A DNA stretch of 64,000 bases. It comes from Xenophilus arseniciresistens (lineage in GTDB: Bacteria; Pseudomonadota; Gammaproteobacteria; Burkholderiales; Burkholderiaceae_C). The first letter of the stretch is position 1. Each line of letters starts with the position of its first letter. The translations under genes and the position numbers were made by a program. The stretch covers positions 186,001 through 250,000 of the forward strand of contig NZ_JAQIPB010000009.1 in NCBI RefSeq assembly GCF_028023875.1. The letters are read 5' to 3'. Shown one piece after another: positions 17,591 to 26,600 of this stretch. The notes under the pieces are model-generated. The model worked only from the letters and a program-made list of their open reading frames with translations, was not told the origin of the DNA and made no database searches.

Positions 17591-18781
17591 TCAGCGCCGC
17601 ACGCTGGCGCCCGTCGGGTCCATGCCGCGCGGCCACAGCGCCCACAGGCGCAGCGGCTGCTTCATGCGCGCGGCAAAGCGGCCGGCCTCTTCGCCGGTGC
17701 CGGCGAAGTAGTCGGCGCGCACGGCACCGACGATGGCGCTGCCCGTGTCCTGTGCCACCACCAGGCGCTGCAGCTGCGCCGTCGGGCCGATGGACTGCAG
17801 CCACACCGGCGTGCCGTAGGGGATGGCCTCGCGGTCCACCGCGATGGAGCGGCCGGCCGTGAGCGGCACGCCCTGTGCGCCGCGCGGGCCGAAGGCCATG
17901 TCCACGTCGGCCAGCGACTCTTCACGGAAGAACACATAGCGCGGATTGGCCCACAGCATCTGCTGCACGCGATGGGGGTTGTTCTGCGCCCAGGCCTTGA
18001 CGTCCTCGGGCCAGCGGCTGATGGGCGAAACGCCCTGGCTGGACAGCCAGGCCTGCACGCTGCGATAGGGCTGCTCGTTGGTGCCGGCAAAGGCCAGGCG
18101 CACCGTCTGCTGGCGCCCGTCGGCTTCGGTGATGCGCAGGCGCCCGGAGCCCTGGATGTGCAGCATCAGCGCGTCCACGGGGTCCGCCATCCATGCGATC
18201 TCGCGGCCGCGCAGCGTGGCCTGCGCTTCGGGCAGCGTTTCGAGCTGCTGGCGCGTGAAGCCCTGGCGGCCGCGCACCCAGCCCGCGGGCAGGCCGTACA
18301 GCGGCACGCGGTGCGTGGCGCTGGGCTGGCGCGCGGCGTCGAAGACCGGCTCGTAGTAGCTGGTCAGCAGGCCCTCGGCCTGGCCCGCGGGCGACTCCAC
18401 GCGGTAGGGCTGCAGGTGCTCCATCAAAAAGACGCGCTGCTCGGCATCGGTGGCGATGGCCAGGCGCCGCAAGGGCGCACACAGCGGTGCGATGGCCGCG
18501 TTGGGCCGCTGGCAATTGGCCATCAGCGCGCCCCAGGCCTCGTGCACCGCGTCGTCCGAAAAGCCCGGCAGCTCGGCCCAGTCCACGGGCACCCAGCGGG
18601 TCTTGGGATGGGTCAGCGGCCCCGGCAGCACGCCCGTGGGCGGCGCGGCGGACGGGGGCGCGGAAGGGGTGGCGGAAGAGGCATCGGGCCCTGCGGTCTG
18701 GGGGCCGCTGGCGCAACCGGCCAGCAATGCTGCGATCATGACGGAGGCCCAGACTGCGGGCCCCCACTTGGCTTTTCTCAT
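17591..18781 (-). CDS. mltA: Membrane-bound lytic murein transglycosylase A, lipoprotein
   Basis: This 396-aa outer-membrane lipoprotein cuts peptidoglycan glycan strands to 1,6-anhydro products. It begins MRKAKWGPAVWA and has the lipobox LLAGC near residue 21, followed by a Ser/Ala/Pro linker to about residue 50. MltA landmarks are LLTSYYEPVFDAA, MLHIQGSGRLRI, NPRYVFFRE and the 3D-domain stretch VVAQDTGSAIVGAVRADYF with the catalytic aspartate. Longer upstream frames are rejected because they lack a signal peptide at their start. The ATG is embedded head to head with the ATG of a small plus-strand gene. Confidence 0.92.
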   Translation of the reverse strand: MRKAKWGPAVWASVMIAALLAGCASGPQTAGPDASSATPSAPPSAAPPTGVLPGPLTHPKTRWVPVDWAELPGFSDDAVHEAWGALMANCQRPNAAIAPLCAPLRRLAIATDAEQRVFLMEHLQPYRVESPAGQAEGLLTSYYEPVFDAARQPSATHRVPLYGLPAGWVRGRQGFTRQQLETLPEAQATLRGREIAWMADPVDALMLHIQGSGRLRITEADGRQQTVRLAFAGTNEQPYRSVQAWLSSQGVSPISRWPEDVKAWAQNNPHRVQQMLWANPRYVFFREESLADVDMAFGPRGAQGVPLTAGRSIAVDREAIPYGTPVWLQSIGPTAQLQRLVVAQDTGSAIVGAVRADYFAGTGEEAGRFAARMKQPLRLWALWPRGMDPTGASVRR

Positions 18782-18971
18782 GCTCGTGATTTTGCTTGAA
18801 GCCCTTGCCGCGCTGGCCCTGCTTGCCCTGATCGTTTGGTGGACCATGTTCCACGGCCGCCGCCGCGGCGAACTGGGCGAAGAGGGCCAGGACGAAGCCG
18901 CGGCCCCGCCTGCCGAACAGCGCCCGCCCGCGGCCGCCGCACGGGCACCGCACGAGCCACCGGCGCACTGA
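18780..18971 (+). CDS. Small single-pass membrane protein, unknown
   Basis: This 63-aa frame starts at ATG 18780, which shares bases with the mltA start on the other strand (CATG). The translation is one hydrophobic helix (LLEALAALALLALIVWW, residues 5-21), then FHGRRRGE and an acidic/proline-alanine tail. This is a typical small inner-membrane protein. No recognised family and no clear RBS are seen, so it could be a chance frame. The helix followed by positive charges, and its position in the mltA promoter region, favour a real gene. Confidence 0.4.
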   Translation: MLVILLEALAALALLALIVWWTMFHGRRRGELGEEGQDEAAAPPAEQRPPAAAARAPHEPPAH

Positions 18972-19335
18972 ATCCCCGCCCCGGCCAGGCCACCCTGCCG
19001 CGGTGCACCGAGCCCCTGTCGGACGCTGCGCCATGACCGCGTGCGCGCCCGGCGCGAGCTGCGCCGACGCAGTGCCCAGGCCATGGCGCTGCGTTAAGGT
19101 GAGGCCCGTTGCCTGTGCGGCCGCATCCCTGAGTGAACGGTGTCACACAAGTCGATGACTTTTGCGCAGTGCTCACACTCGGATACGCCGGCAACAAGCA
19201 GCAGACACGAATGGGCCCGGTTCTTCGGTTCTCATACGCAGCGCCGCAGCGCGGTCGTGGTCTTCATTCAAAGGATCGCAGCCACTGCGTTTGCAACGGC
19301 CCCGGTTTGCGGGCCTCACCTTCAGGAGAAAAAAG
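18972..19335. other. Intergenic region upstream of the OmpA-like lipoprotein gene
   Basis: These 364 bases have no convincing gene. The last 200 bp are less GC-rich and must hold the promoter of the following gene. AGGAGA at 19324-19329 is that gene's ribosome binding site. No clear -35/-10 pair or terminator could be picked out. Confidence 0.5.
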
Positions 19336-19992
19336 ATGCAAAGCAAACTCGTTCTGAGCACCGTCGCCATCGCCGTGGCCCTCACCGGCTGCGCCGGCAT
19401 GAGCGACACCCAGCGCAACACCGGCATCGGCGCCGGCGTGGGCGCACTGGGCGGCGCGGCCATCGGCGCTGCCACGGGCAACAGCCGCTCGGCCGCCACG
19501 GGCGCAGCCATCGGCGCCGGCGTGGGTGCGCTGGGCGGCTATCTGTGGTCGCAGCGCATGGAAGCGCAAAAGCGCCAGATGGAACAGGCCACGCAGGGCA
19601 CGGGCATCCAGGTCTCCCAGACGGCCAACAACGAGCTGAAGCTGGCCATCCCCAGCGACGCGGGCTTCGACACCGGCCGCGCCAACATCAAGCCCCAGCT
19701 GGCCGGCGTGCTGGACCAGTTCTCGGGCGGCCTGCGCAACAACCCGAACGCCGAAGTGCGCATCATCGGCCACACCGACAGCACCGGCAGCGACGCGGTC
19801 AACAACCCGCTGTCGGTGGAGCGGGCCGCTTCCACGCGCGACTACCTGGTCTCGCGCGGCGTGCGCGCGCAGGCCATCCAGATCGACGGCCGCGGCTCGC
19901 GCGAACCCGTGGCCAACAACAACACCGACAGCGGCCGCGCACAGAACCGCCGCGTGGAGGTCTACGTGGGTGAGCGTCCGGCGCAGGGCTGA
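19336..19992 (+). CDS. OmpA-family peptidoglycan-binding lipoprotein with glycine-zipper domain
   Basis: This 218-aa outer-membrane lipoprotein has a signal peptide ending in the lipobox LTGC (Cys19). Residues 29-68 are a glycine zipper (GIGAGVGALGGAAIGAATG and a repeat, AIGAGVGALGGYLW), a membrane-inserting or oligomerising element. Residues 95-212 form the OmpA-like domain, with IGHTDSTGSD, NNPLSVERA and a terminal GRAQNRRVEVYV, which bind diaminopimelate-type peptidoglycan. This YiaD-like architecture tethers the outer membrane to the wall. Start chosen on RBS AGGAGA seven bases upstream. A large hairpin terminator follows. Confidence 0.9.
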   Translation: MQSKLVLSTVAIAVALTGCAGMSDTQRNTGIGAGVGALGGAAIGAATGNSRSAATGAAIGAGVGALGGYLWSQRMEAQKRQMEQATQGTGIQVSQTANNELKLAIPSDAGFDTGRANIKPQLAGVLDQFSGGLRNNPNAEVRIIGHTDSTGSDAVNNPLSVERAASTRDYLVSRGVRAQAIQIDGRGSREPVANNNTDSGRAQNRRVEVYVGERPAQG

Positions 19993-20014
19993 TTCGAAAA
20001 AAAGCCCCCGGCGC

Positions 20015-20058
20015 AAGCCGGCTGCATGCCCCGCAATTGCGGGGTGCTCAGCCGGCTT
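20015..20058. terminator. Bidirectional terminator between OmpA-like gene and dctR
   Basis: Outer arms AAGCCGGCTG (20015-20024) and CAGCCGGCTT (20049-20058) enclose an inner perfect palindrome CCCCGCAATTGCGGGG (20029-20044). The plus strand continues TTCTTGTT; upstream, a run of A gives Ts on the other strand. It sits between convergent genes and can serve both. Confidence 0.8.
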
Positions 20059-20090
20059 TCTTGTTGCTGCAAAGGCGGTGCGGTCAGGCC

Positions 20091-20723
20091 TCACACCCCG
20101 CGCAGCAAATTCGCCAGCTCCACCGCGGACTTGACCGACATCTTGTCGAAGACCTTGGCGCGGTGGACTTCGACGGTGCGCACGCTGATGTTGAGCTGCT
20201 CGGCGATCAGCTTGTTGGGCAGGCCCTCGACCACGCAGCGCATCACATCGCGCTCGCGCTCGCTCAGTTCGGCCACGAGGTCGGTGACATGGGCGCGCGC
20301 CTGGCGCGCGGCGATGGCGGCCCGGGACTGCGCGAGCGCGCGCTCGACGCGGTCCACCAGGGCGTTGTCCGAAGAAGGCTTTTCGCAAAAGTCGAAGGCC
20401 CCGCGCTTGACCAGATCCACGGCCGTGGAGACGTCCGCATGGCCGGTCAGGAAGATCACGGGCATTTCCACCAGCCAGGCCTGCGCGCTGAGCCGGTCGA
20501 ACAGCTCCAGCCCGCTGGTGCCGGGCATGCGCACGTCCAGCAGCAGGCAGCGCGGCAGGTCGCGCTCGGCCGGGGTCAAGGTGCTCAGGCGGGGCCAGAA
20601 GGCGTCGGCGCTTTCATAGTGTTCGCTGGGCAGGCGGCGTGAGCGTAGCAGCCAGGCCATGGCTTCGCGCACGCTGGCGTCGTCGTCCACGAGGAAGATC
20701 AGGGCATCGATGGAAGGCTGCAT
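20091..20723 (-). CDS. dctR: FixJ/DctR-type response regulator
   Basis: This 210-aa two-component regulator has a receiver domain at residues 8-125, with acidic residues in FLVDDDAS, phospho-acceptor D63 in LLLDVRMPGTSG and the conserved lysine in CEKPSS. The LuxR-type HTH is at about 140-205 (LSERERDVMRCVVEGLPNKL, then SVRTVEVHRAKVFDKM). It ends the operon with the sensor kinase five bases upstream. The pair resembles DctS/DctR of Rhodobacter, which control C4-dicarboxylate uptake, but no dctPQM genes are in the window. The symbol is therefore a homology label only. Confidence 0.85.
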   Translation of the reverse strand: MQPSIDALIFLVDDDASVREAMAWLLRSRRLPSEHYESADAFWPRLSTLTPAERDLPRCLLLDVRMPGTSGLELFDRLSAQAWLVEMPVIFLTGHADVSTAVDLVKRGAFDFCEKPSSDNALVDRVERALAQSRAAIAARQARAHVTDLVAELSERERDVMRCVVEGLPNKLIAEQLNISVRTVEVHRAKVFDKMSVKSAVELANLLRGV

Positions 20724-20728
20724 GGCGT

Positions 20729-22843
20729 TCAGGCGACAGGGAGTGTGAAACGGAACACCGTGCCGCGCGGTTCATTCGGCATGTGGATCAGTGCGCCGCC
20801 GTGCTGCTCGACCACGGTGCGGCACAGGCTCAGGCCCAGGCCCATGCCTTCGGCGCGGGTGGTGAAGAAGGGCGTGAACAGGCGCTCCTGCACGTCGGGC
20901 TGGATGCCCACGCCCAGGTCGCTGACGCTGAATTCCACCCACTGCCGCGAGGGCGTCGTGCCCTCTTCCTGGCCGGGGTGCGGCACGCGCTCGGCGCGCA
21001 GGGTCAGCACCCGTTCGCGCAGCTCGCGCCGGTCCATGGCCTGCATGCCGTTGCGCACCAGGTTCAGCAAGACCTGTTCGACCAGGGTGCGGTCGCAATG
21101 CACGGGCGGCAGGTCGGTGGCGGCCTGCACCACGATCTGCGCGCCGATCTTTCGCGCCTGCAGCCGGGCCAGCGGCATCACGGCCTCGAACAGGGCCAGC
21201 GGCACCACGGCTTCGCGCGTGCGGTCGCGCCGCCGCACGAAGTCATGCACGCTGCGGATCACCTGCCCTGCGCGCTCGGCCTGTTCGGCGATGCGGCGCA
21301 CGGCCAGGCGCAGGTCCTGCTGCGCAGGCGCATCGGCCGGCGCGCTGGTGCCCAGCAGGTTCAGCGAGCCATTGGCATAGCTGGCGATGGCCGCCAGCGG
21401 CTGGGTGAGCTCGTGGCTCATCAGCGAGGCCATTTCGCCCACGGTGGCCAGGCGGGCGCTGGCCTGCAGCCGTTCCAGGCTGGCGCGCGAGATTTCCTCG
21501 ATGCGCCGCTGCTCGCTCAGGTCGATGAAGGCGCTCATCCAGCCGGTCTGCACGCGCTGGGCATTGACCAGCGGGGCTTCGAAGATCTGTACCGGAAAGC
21601 GGCTGCCGTCCTTGCGCTGGAAGATCGATTCAAAGCCTTCCTGCGCCGTCACGCCGCTGGCCTGGCGCTGCCACTGGCGGGCGCGGTATTCGGTCTTGAG
21701 TTCGGAGGGCCAGTAGGGCACGTCCACATCGCTGGTGCCCACCAGCTCTTCGGCCGAAAAGCCCACCATGGCACAGAAGGCCGGGTTGACGTAGGTGATG
21801 CGGCCCATGAGGTCGCGCGCGCGCAGGCCCGTGATCAGCGAGTTCTCCATGGCCTTGCGAAAGGCCAGCGCGTCCGACAGCTCATGCTCGGCGCGCAGGC
21901 GCCGGCGCGTGTCGCGCGCCAGCAGCACCAGCACCGAGACCAGCGCGATCGACATGCCCGTCACCAGCGCCGTGAGCACGTTGGGGAAGAGGTCGGGCGC
22001 CTGGCGCCAGCCATTGACGCGGAACATGTAGCTCACGCCCGGCAGCTCCAGCGGCTGCTGGGCGCTGAAGACGCGGTTGCCCGCACGCCGCGCCGCGCCG
22101 ATGCTGACCAGCCGTGTGCCGTCGAGTTCGTTGAGCGACACCTCCTGCCCGCGCGTCATGTCGGCCGGGATGCTTTCGGTCAGCAGCGCGCGCAGGCCGT
22201 AGGTGGCGACCATGAATTCGCCGTCGGGCGTGGGCACGCAGGCTTCCATCACTTCCAGCCCGCCCGAGGCATCGGCCACCGGCAGGTAGTGGCTGGCGGA
22301 GTAGGCGCCGCTGCGCTGCGCGCGCGCCTGCAGGCAGGCCTGTTCCACTTCGACCGGCAGCCCTTCGCGCCGCGCGGGGCTGAAGGGCGAGGGGCGATAA
22401 GGCGTGTCGGCGGCCGCGCGCGTGCGCAGTGCGGCATCGCGCCACTCCACGCGCAGCCATTCGCGTTGTTCGTGCAGCAGGGCCTGGGCGTCCTGCTGCC
22501 AGCGCTCGGTGCTTTCGCGGCTGGCCTGCAGCGCCAGCAGGCTCTGCTGGTTGCGCGTCAGGTCGGCGCGCATGTCGAGCACGGCCAGGTCGGTGTCGCG
22601 CTCGAGCCGGCTTTGCACCTGCTCGACCTCGTGCCGGCCCGCGAGCCAGACCACGGTGACCAGCAGGCCCAGCACCAGCACCGCCAGCAGCAGCCACAGG
22701 AACCAGCGCCGCCACAGCGAGCGCACGGTGCGCCACAGCGAAAGCCAGGGCGCCGCCGTCTCCTGCGCCGCCTGCGGGGCCGGCGGCGCGGGTTCGGGTT
22801 CGGGCATCGAGGTGTCCGAGGGCAGGGTGGCGCTCATCGACAA
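20729..22843 (-). CDS. dctS: PAS-domain sensor histidine kinase, DctS-like
   Basis: This 704-aa membrane kinase has TM1 at about 47-66 and TM2 at about 287-309, bracketing a periplasmic sensing domain of about 220 residues. A PAS domain follows at about 325-445 (GRITYVNPAFCAMVGFSAEE). The H box is MSHELTQPLAAI with H477, and the ATPase domain runs to the end (LNLVRNGMQAM, DLGVGI, GLGLSLCRTVVEQHGG). The N-terminal 30 residues are proline/alanine-rich. It phosphorylates the adjacent FixJ-type regulator. The ligand is probably a dicarboxylate or related acid by analogy with DctS. Confidence 0.87.
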   Translation of the reverse strand: MSMSATLPSDTSMPEPEPAPPAPQAAQETAAPWLSLWRTVRSLWRRWFLWLLLAVLVLGLLVTVVWLAGRHEVEQVQSRLERDTDLAVLDMRADLTRNQQSLLALQASRESTERWQQDAQALLHEQREWLRVEWRDAALRTRAAADTPYRPSPFSPARREGLPVEVEQACLQARAQRSGAYSASHYLPVADASGGLEVMEACVPTPDGEFMVATYGLRALLTESIPADMTRGQEVSLNELDGTRLVSIGAARRAGNRVFSAQQPLELPGVSYMFRVNGWRQAPDLFPNVLTALVTGMSIALVSVLVLLARDTRRRLRAEHELSDALAFRKAMENSLITGLRARDLMGRITYVNPAFCAMVGFSAEELVGTSDVDVPYWPSELKTEYRARQWQRQASGVTAQEGFESIFQRKDGSRFPVQIFEAPLVNAQRVQTGWMSAFIDLSEQRRIEEISRASLERLQASARLATVGEMASLMSHELTQPLAAIASYANGSLNLLGTSAPADAPAQQDLRLAVRRIAEQAERAGQVIRSVHDFVRRRDRTREAVVPLALFEAVMPLARLQARKIGAQIVVQAATDLPPVHCDRTLVEQVLLNLVRNGMQAMDRRELRERVLTLRAERVPHPGQEEGTTPSRQWVEFSVSDLGVGIQPDVQERLFTPFFTTRAEGMGLGLSLCRTVVEQHGGALIHMPNEPRGTVFRFTLPVA

Positions 22844-22861
22844 GGCGGTGGGCTCAGTCTC

Positions 22862-23680
22862 TCAGAGCACGCAGTGCGTGAGTGCGGGCAGCTGGTGGCG
22901 GCACTGCTGGAGGCGCGCGGGGTCCAGCTCGGCCAGCACCACGCCTTCTCCGGTGGCGCGCTGGGCCAGCACCTGGCCCCAGGGGTCGGCGATCAGGCTC
23001 TGGCCCCAGGTGCGCCGGCCGTTCTCGTGCGTGCCGCCCTGCGCGGCGGCGCAGACCCAGGCCAGGTTCTCGATGGCACGCGCGCGCAGCAACACCTCCC
23101 AGTGCGCCTGGCCCGTGGTGTGGGTGAAGGCGGCGGGCACCAGCAGCAGGTCGGCACCCTGGCGCGCCAGCGCGCGGTACAGCTCCGGGAAGCGCAGGTC
23201 GTAGCACACCGACAGGCCCACGCGCCAGCGCTGGCCGTCGCGCGCCTGCAGCTCGAAGCACACGGGCTCGCGGCCGGGCGCGATCACGCGGGCTTCGTCA
23301 TAGCTTTCGCCCAGGCCGCTGTCGAAGCGGAACAGGTGGATCTTGTCGTAGCGCGCCACGCATGCGCCCGTGGGGCCGTAGACCAGCGTGCTGTTGAACA
23401 CATGCGCGTCGTCATGGGCCTGCAGCGGCAGCGTGCCGCCCACGATCCACAGGCCCAGCGCGCGTGCCTGCGCGGCCAGAAAGTCCTGCACCGGGCCGGC
23501 GCCAGACTGTTCGCGCAGCGCCAGCTTGTCGCCTTCCTGGCGGCCCATGAGGCAGAAGTACTCGGGCAGCACGGCCAGCTCGGCGCCGGCATCGGCTGCC
23601 TCCTGCAAGAGCGCCTGGGCGCGGGCCAGGTTGGCCTCGCGCGAGACGCCGGACACCATCTGAAGCGCAGCGACTTTCAT
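22862..23680 (-). CDS. Carbon-nitrogen hydrolase (Nit/omega-amidase family)
   Basis: This 272-aa cytosolic amidase has the nitrilase-superfamily triad visible as E40 (VLPEYF), K113 (YDKIHLF) and C159 (SVCYDLRFPEL). The pattern SVCYDLRFPELYRAL and the FRFDSGLGESYDEA segment place it in the Nit1/Nit2 branch, whose members hydrolyse deaminated glutathione or omega-amides of 2-oxo acids. This role is inferred from family. The ATG at 23680 overlaps the yhdP stop by four bases, so it is translated behind yhdP. Confidence 0.88.
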   Translation of the reverse strand: MKVAALQMVSGVSREANLARAQALLQEAADAGAELAVLPEYFCLMGRQEGDKLALREQSGAGPVQDFLAAQARALGLWIVGGTLPLQAHDDAHVFNSTLVYGPTGACVARYDKIHLFRFDSGLGESYDEARVIAPGREPVCFELQARDGQRWRVGLSVCYDLRFPELYRALARQGADLLLVPAAFTHTTGQAHWEVLLRARAIENLAWVCAAAQGGTHENGRRTWGQSLIADPWGQVLAQRATGEGVVLAELDPARLQQCRHQLPALTHCVL

Positions 23681-26600
23681 GGCGTGTGGTTCTCCGTCGG
23701 TGGGGTGCTGCGCGCGCCGCCGAGCATCCAGTCGGGCAGGCCGGGCAGCGAGGGAACGGGCAGCGAAGGCAGGGCCGGCAGGTCGGGCAGCAGCCGGGGC
23801 AGCGGCGTGACCGGCGCGGGCGGTGCGCCGCCCGCACTCGCGCCGGTGGTGCGCCGCGGCACCTGCGTGACGCGCGGGTCGGCCCAGGTGCCGGCGATCT
23901 CGAACTCGCGCGTGGTGGCGGCCACCAGCGGGCGGCTGAGCACGGCCTGCGCCAGGAAGGCGCCGATGCCGATGGCCGGGTTGATGGCCGTGGCCACCAG
24001 CGCCGCGGTGCCGGCGTTGATCTCGGGCACCACCACCACCCGCAGGTTCTGCGTCTCGTGCGCGATGTCGGCCGAGCCTTCCATCAGCACCGCGGCATTC
24101 ACGCCCTTCATCTGCAGGTTGTTGGTCTGGGCCACGCCGTTGCTGATGCGCGCGTCGCCGCGGATGAAATCGAAGGCGAAGCCGGCGCTGAAGATGTCGC
24201 GGAAGTCCAGCGTGAAGCGGCGCGGCAGCGCCTGCAGGCTCAGCACGCCCAGCAGCTTGGCGATGCCGGGCTCGGCCTTGAGGAACTGGCCCGAGTTCAC
24301 GTCCAGGTGCAGCTGGCCCGCCAGGCTGGGATGGTCGATGGCAAAGGGCGAGCCGCGCCACTGCACCTGGCCGGCCAGCGCGCCCTGGCCGCGCGCCAGC
24401 ACGTCGGCCATGCCGAAGCGCCTGAGCAGCGCGCCCGCATCCTGAATGGCCAGGTGGAAGTCCAGCGCGGTCTGGCGCGGCCCGCTGGCGGCGCCCGGCA
24501 CGGCCGACCACTTGCCCTGGGCGCGGAATTCGGCCTCGGGCGTCTTGAGGTTCAGCCGGTTGAGCCGCCATTCGTTGAGCGAGCCGCCCTGGTTGACGGC
24601 CTCGATCTCCAGCCGGCCCAGCTGGCGGCCGAAGAGTTCGAGCTCGTCCACCACCACGTCGAGTGCGGGCAGGGTGTGGGGCTGTTCGTCGAGCAGCGAC
24701 TCCACCTGGTCGGCCGCGCCGGCCTCGATCTTCAGGCGCGCCAGCCGCGCGTGCAGCCGGCCGGCCTGGCGCAGGTTGTAGGCCACGTCGCCGCTGAGTT
24801 CGCGCGCGTCGATGCGGGCATGCCAGAGCTGGCCTTCGCGTGTGCCTGCCAGCGCCACCTGGCGCAGCGTGCGCCCGGCCACCACCAGCTCGTCGGTGTG
24901 CAGCTGCACGCGCGAGGGCGCCCAGGGGTGGTCCGCGGGCGCGGCCGCGGCGGCGCCCGGCGGCGTGCCGGCCGCCGCAGTGCCCGGGTTCATGAGCTGG
25001 CGCCAGGCATCCACGTCCACCCGCGGCAGCGCGACCTCGGCCATGGCGCCGCTGGCCGGCAGCCGGGCGGCCGTCACGGCCTCCTTGCCCAGCCGCACGG
25101 CGCCCTGCAGCAGCTTTGGCGTCTCTTCGCTCACGTCGCTGACGTAGTCGGCCGAGGCCACATCACCCAGCCGCGCCTCGAAGTGCTCGCGCAGCGGATG
25201 GCCGTCGGGGCGGCGCTCGCTGATCTGCTGGCGCACCAGCAGCGGCAGCGCGTCGGCCGCGGCCTTGTTCAGCGGCGCAGGCCAGGGCAGGCCCAGGCCC
25301 TGCAGGTCGCTGCGCAGCTCGAAGCTGGGCCGGCCCTGGCGCAGCGCCACCTGGGCGCTGTAGGCGGCGCCGCCTTCGGCACCGCGGGCCAGGCCGGTGA
25401 GCCAGGGCCATTCGTGCAGGCCGCGCAGGCCCTCGGCCGTGAAGCGGCCCTGCGCGCGCAGGTCCAGCTCGGTCTGCGCGCGGTCCCAGCGGCCCTGGCC
25501 CTGCACCTGGAAGGGACCACCGGCCCACTGGGCCTGCAGGCCGTCGAGCGAGAAGCCGCTTTCGGTGAAGCGCAGCGGGCCCTGCACTTGCGAGAACTGC
25601 GGCGTGCCCGGCGCCAGTTGCAGGGTGTTGCCGGCCAGGCCGATCTGGGCCTGCACCTTCACGTTGGCCGAATGGGCCAGCGGCATCTGCATCTGCAGCC
25701 GGTAGTCGGCCTGGCCCTCGCCGCGCACGCCGCTGGCGAAGGCATGGGCCTCGGGCAGGGTGCGCAGCAACGGCACGCCCAGGCGCGTGAGCTCGCCCAG
25801 CGGGCCGCGCATGCGCGCATCCACCGTCAGCAGGGCGTCGTGCACGGCCATGTTGGCGATGCGGGCCTCGCCCTGGAACACCTCCATCTGCGTCGCGCCG
25901 GCCAGGTGGCCGCGCGCGTTGCGCACCTGCATGCCCGAGCGCTCGAAGATCAGCTCGCCCGACACGCCGGCCAGCGCCGGCCAGGGCAGGGTGCGCACGT
26001 CGTCGGCCGGCACCTTCGCGGCCTGCGCGGGCGGGGGCGGCGGCACATAGGCGAACTGCACGTCGCGCACCTTGGCCGCGATGCGGAATTCGCCCTGGCG
26101 CGGGTCGTTGAAAGGCACGTCCCAGAGGTCGCCGCGCACGCGGAAGTCCACCGAACTGGCCGTGCCCTGGCGCACGGCCTGCTGCACGTAGTCGCGCGTG
26201 TCCTGCGGAATGCTCAGTGGCAGGTAGCGCCACACGCGGGTGCCGTTGGCGCGCGTGAGCGTGCCCTGCAGGTCCAGCACGCCCGGAAAGCGCGAGCGGC
26301 TGCCCGAGGTGGCCGCATCGGCCGTGTGCCAGCTGGCGCGCGCCGTGCCCGCGGCGTCGGCGTTGGCAAAGCGCAGCTCGGGCACGCTCAGCTCGATGCG
26401 CTCGCCCTGGATCTTCCATTGCGCGCGCGCCGTGGCGCTGTCCAGCGGCAGCACGGGCTGCTCGAACACGCCCGGGAATTCCAGCGCACCCTGGTCGATG
26501 CTCAGTTGCGCGTGGCCGCCGTCCTGGTTCAGCTCGAAGCTGCCGCTCAGGCCGCGGATGCCCGGCGTGCCCACGGGCGGGTGCGCGGTGGGGCCGGGGG

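Noticed and set aside
20639-24445. Very long plus-strand open frame opposite dctR, dctS, the Nit gene and yhdP
   Set aside because: Its translation is a His/Gln/Arg/Ala-rich string without domains, as expected for the antisense of G/C-third-position genes; the opposite strand has recognisable proteins throughout.
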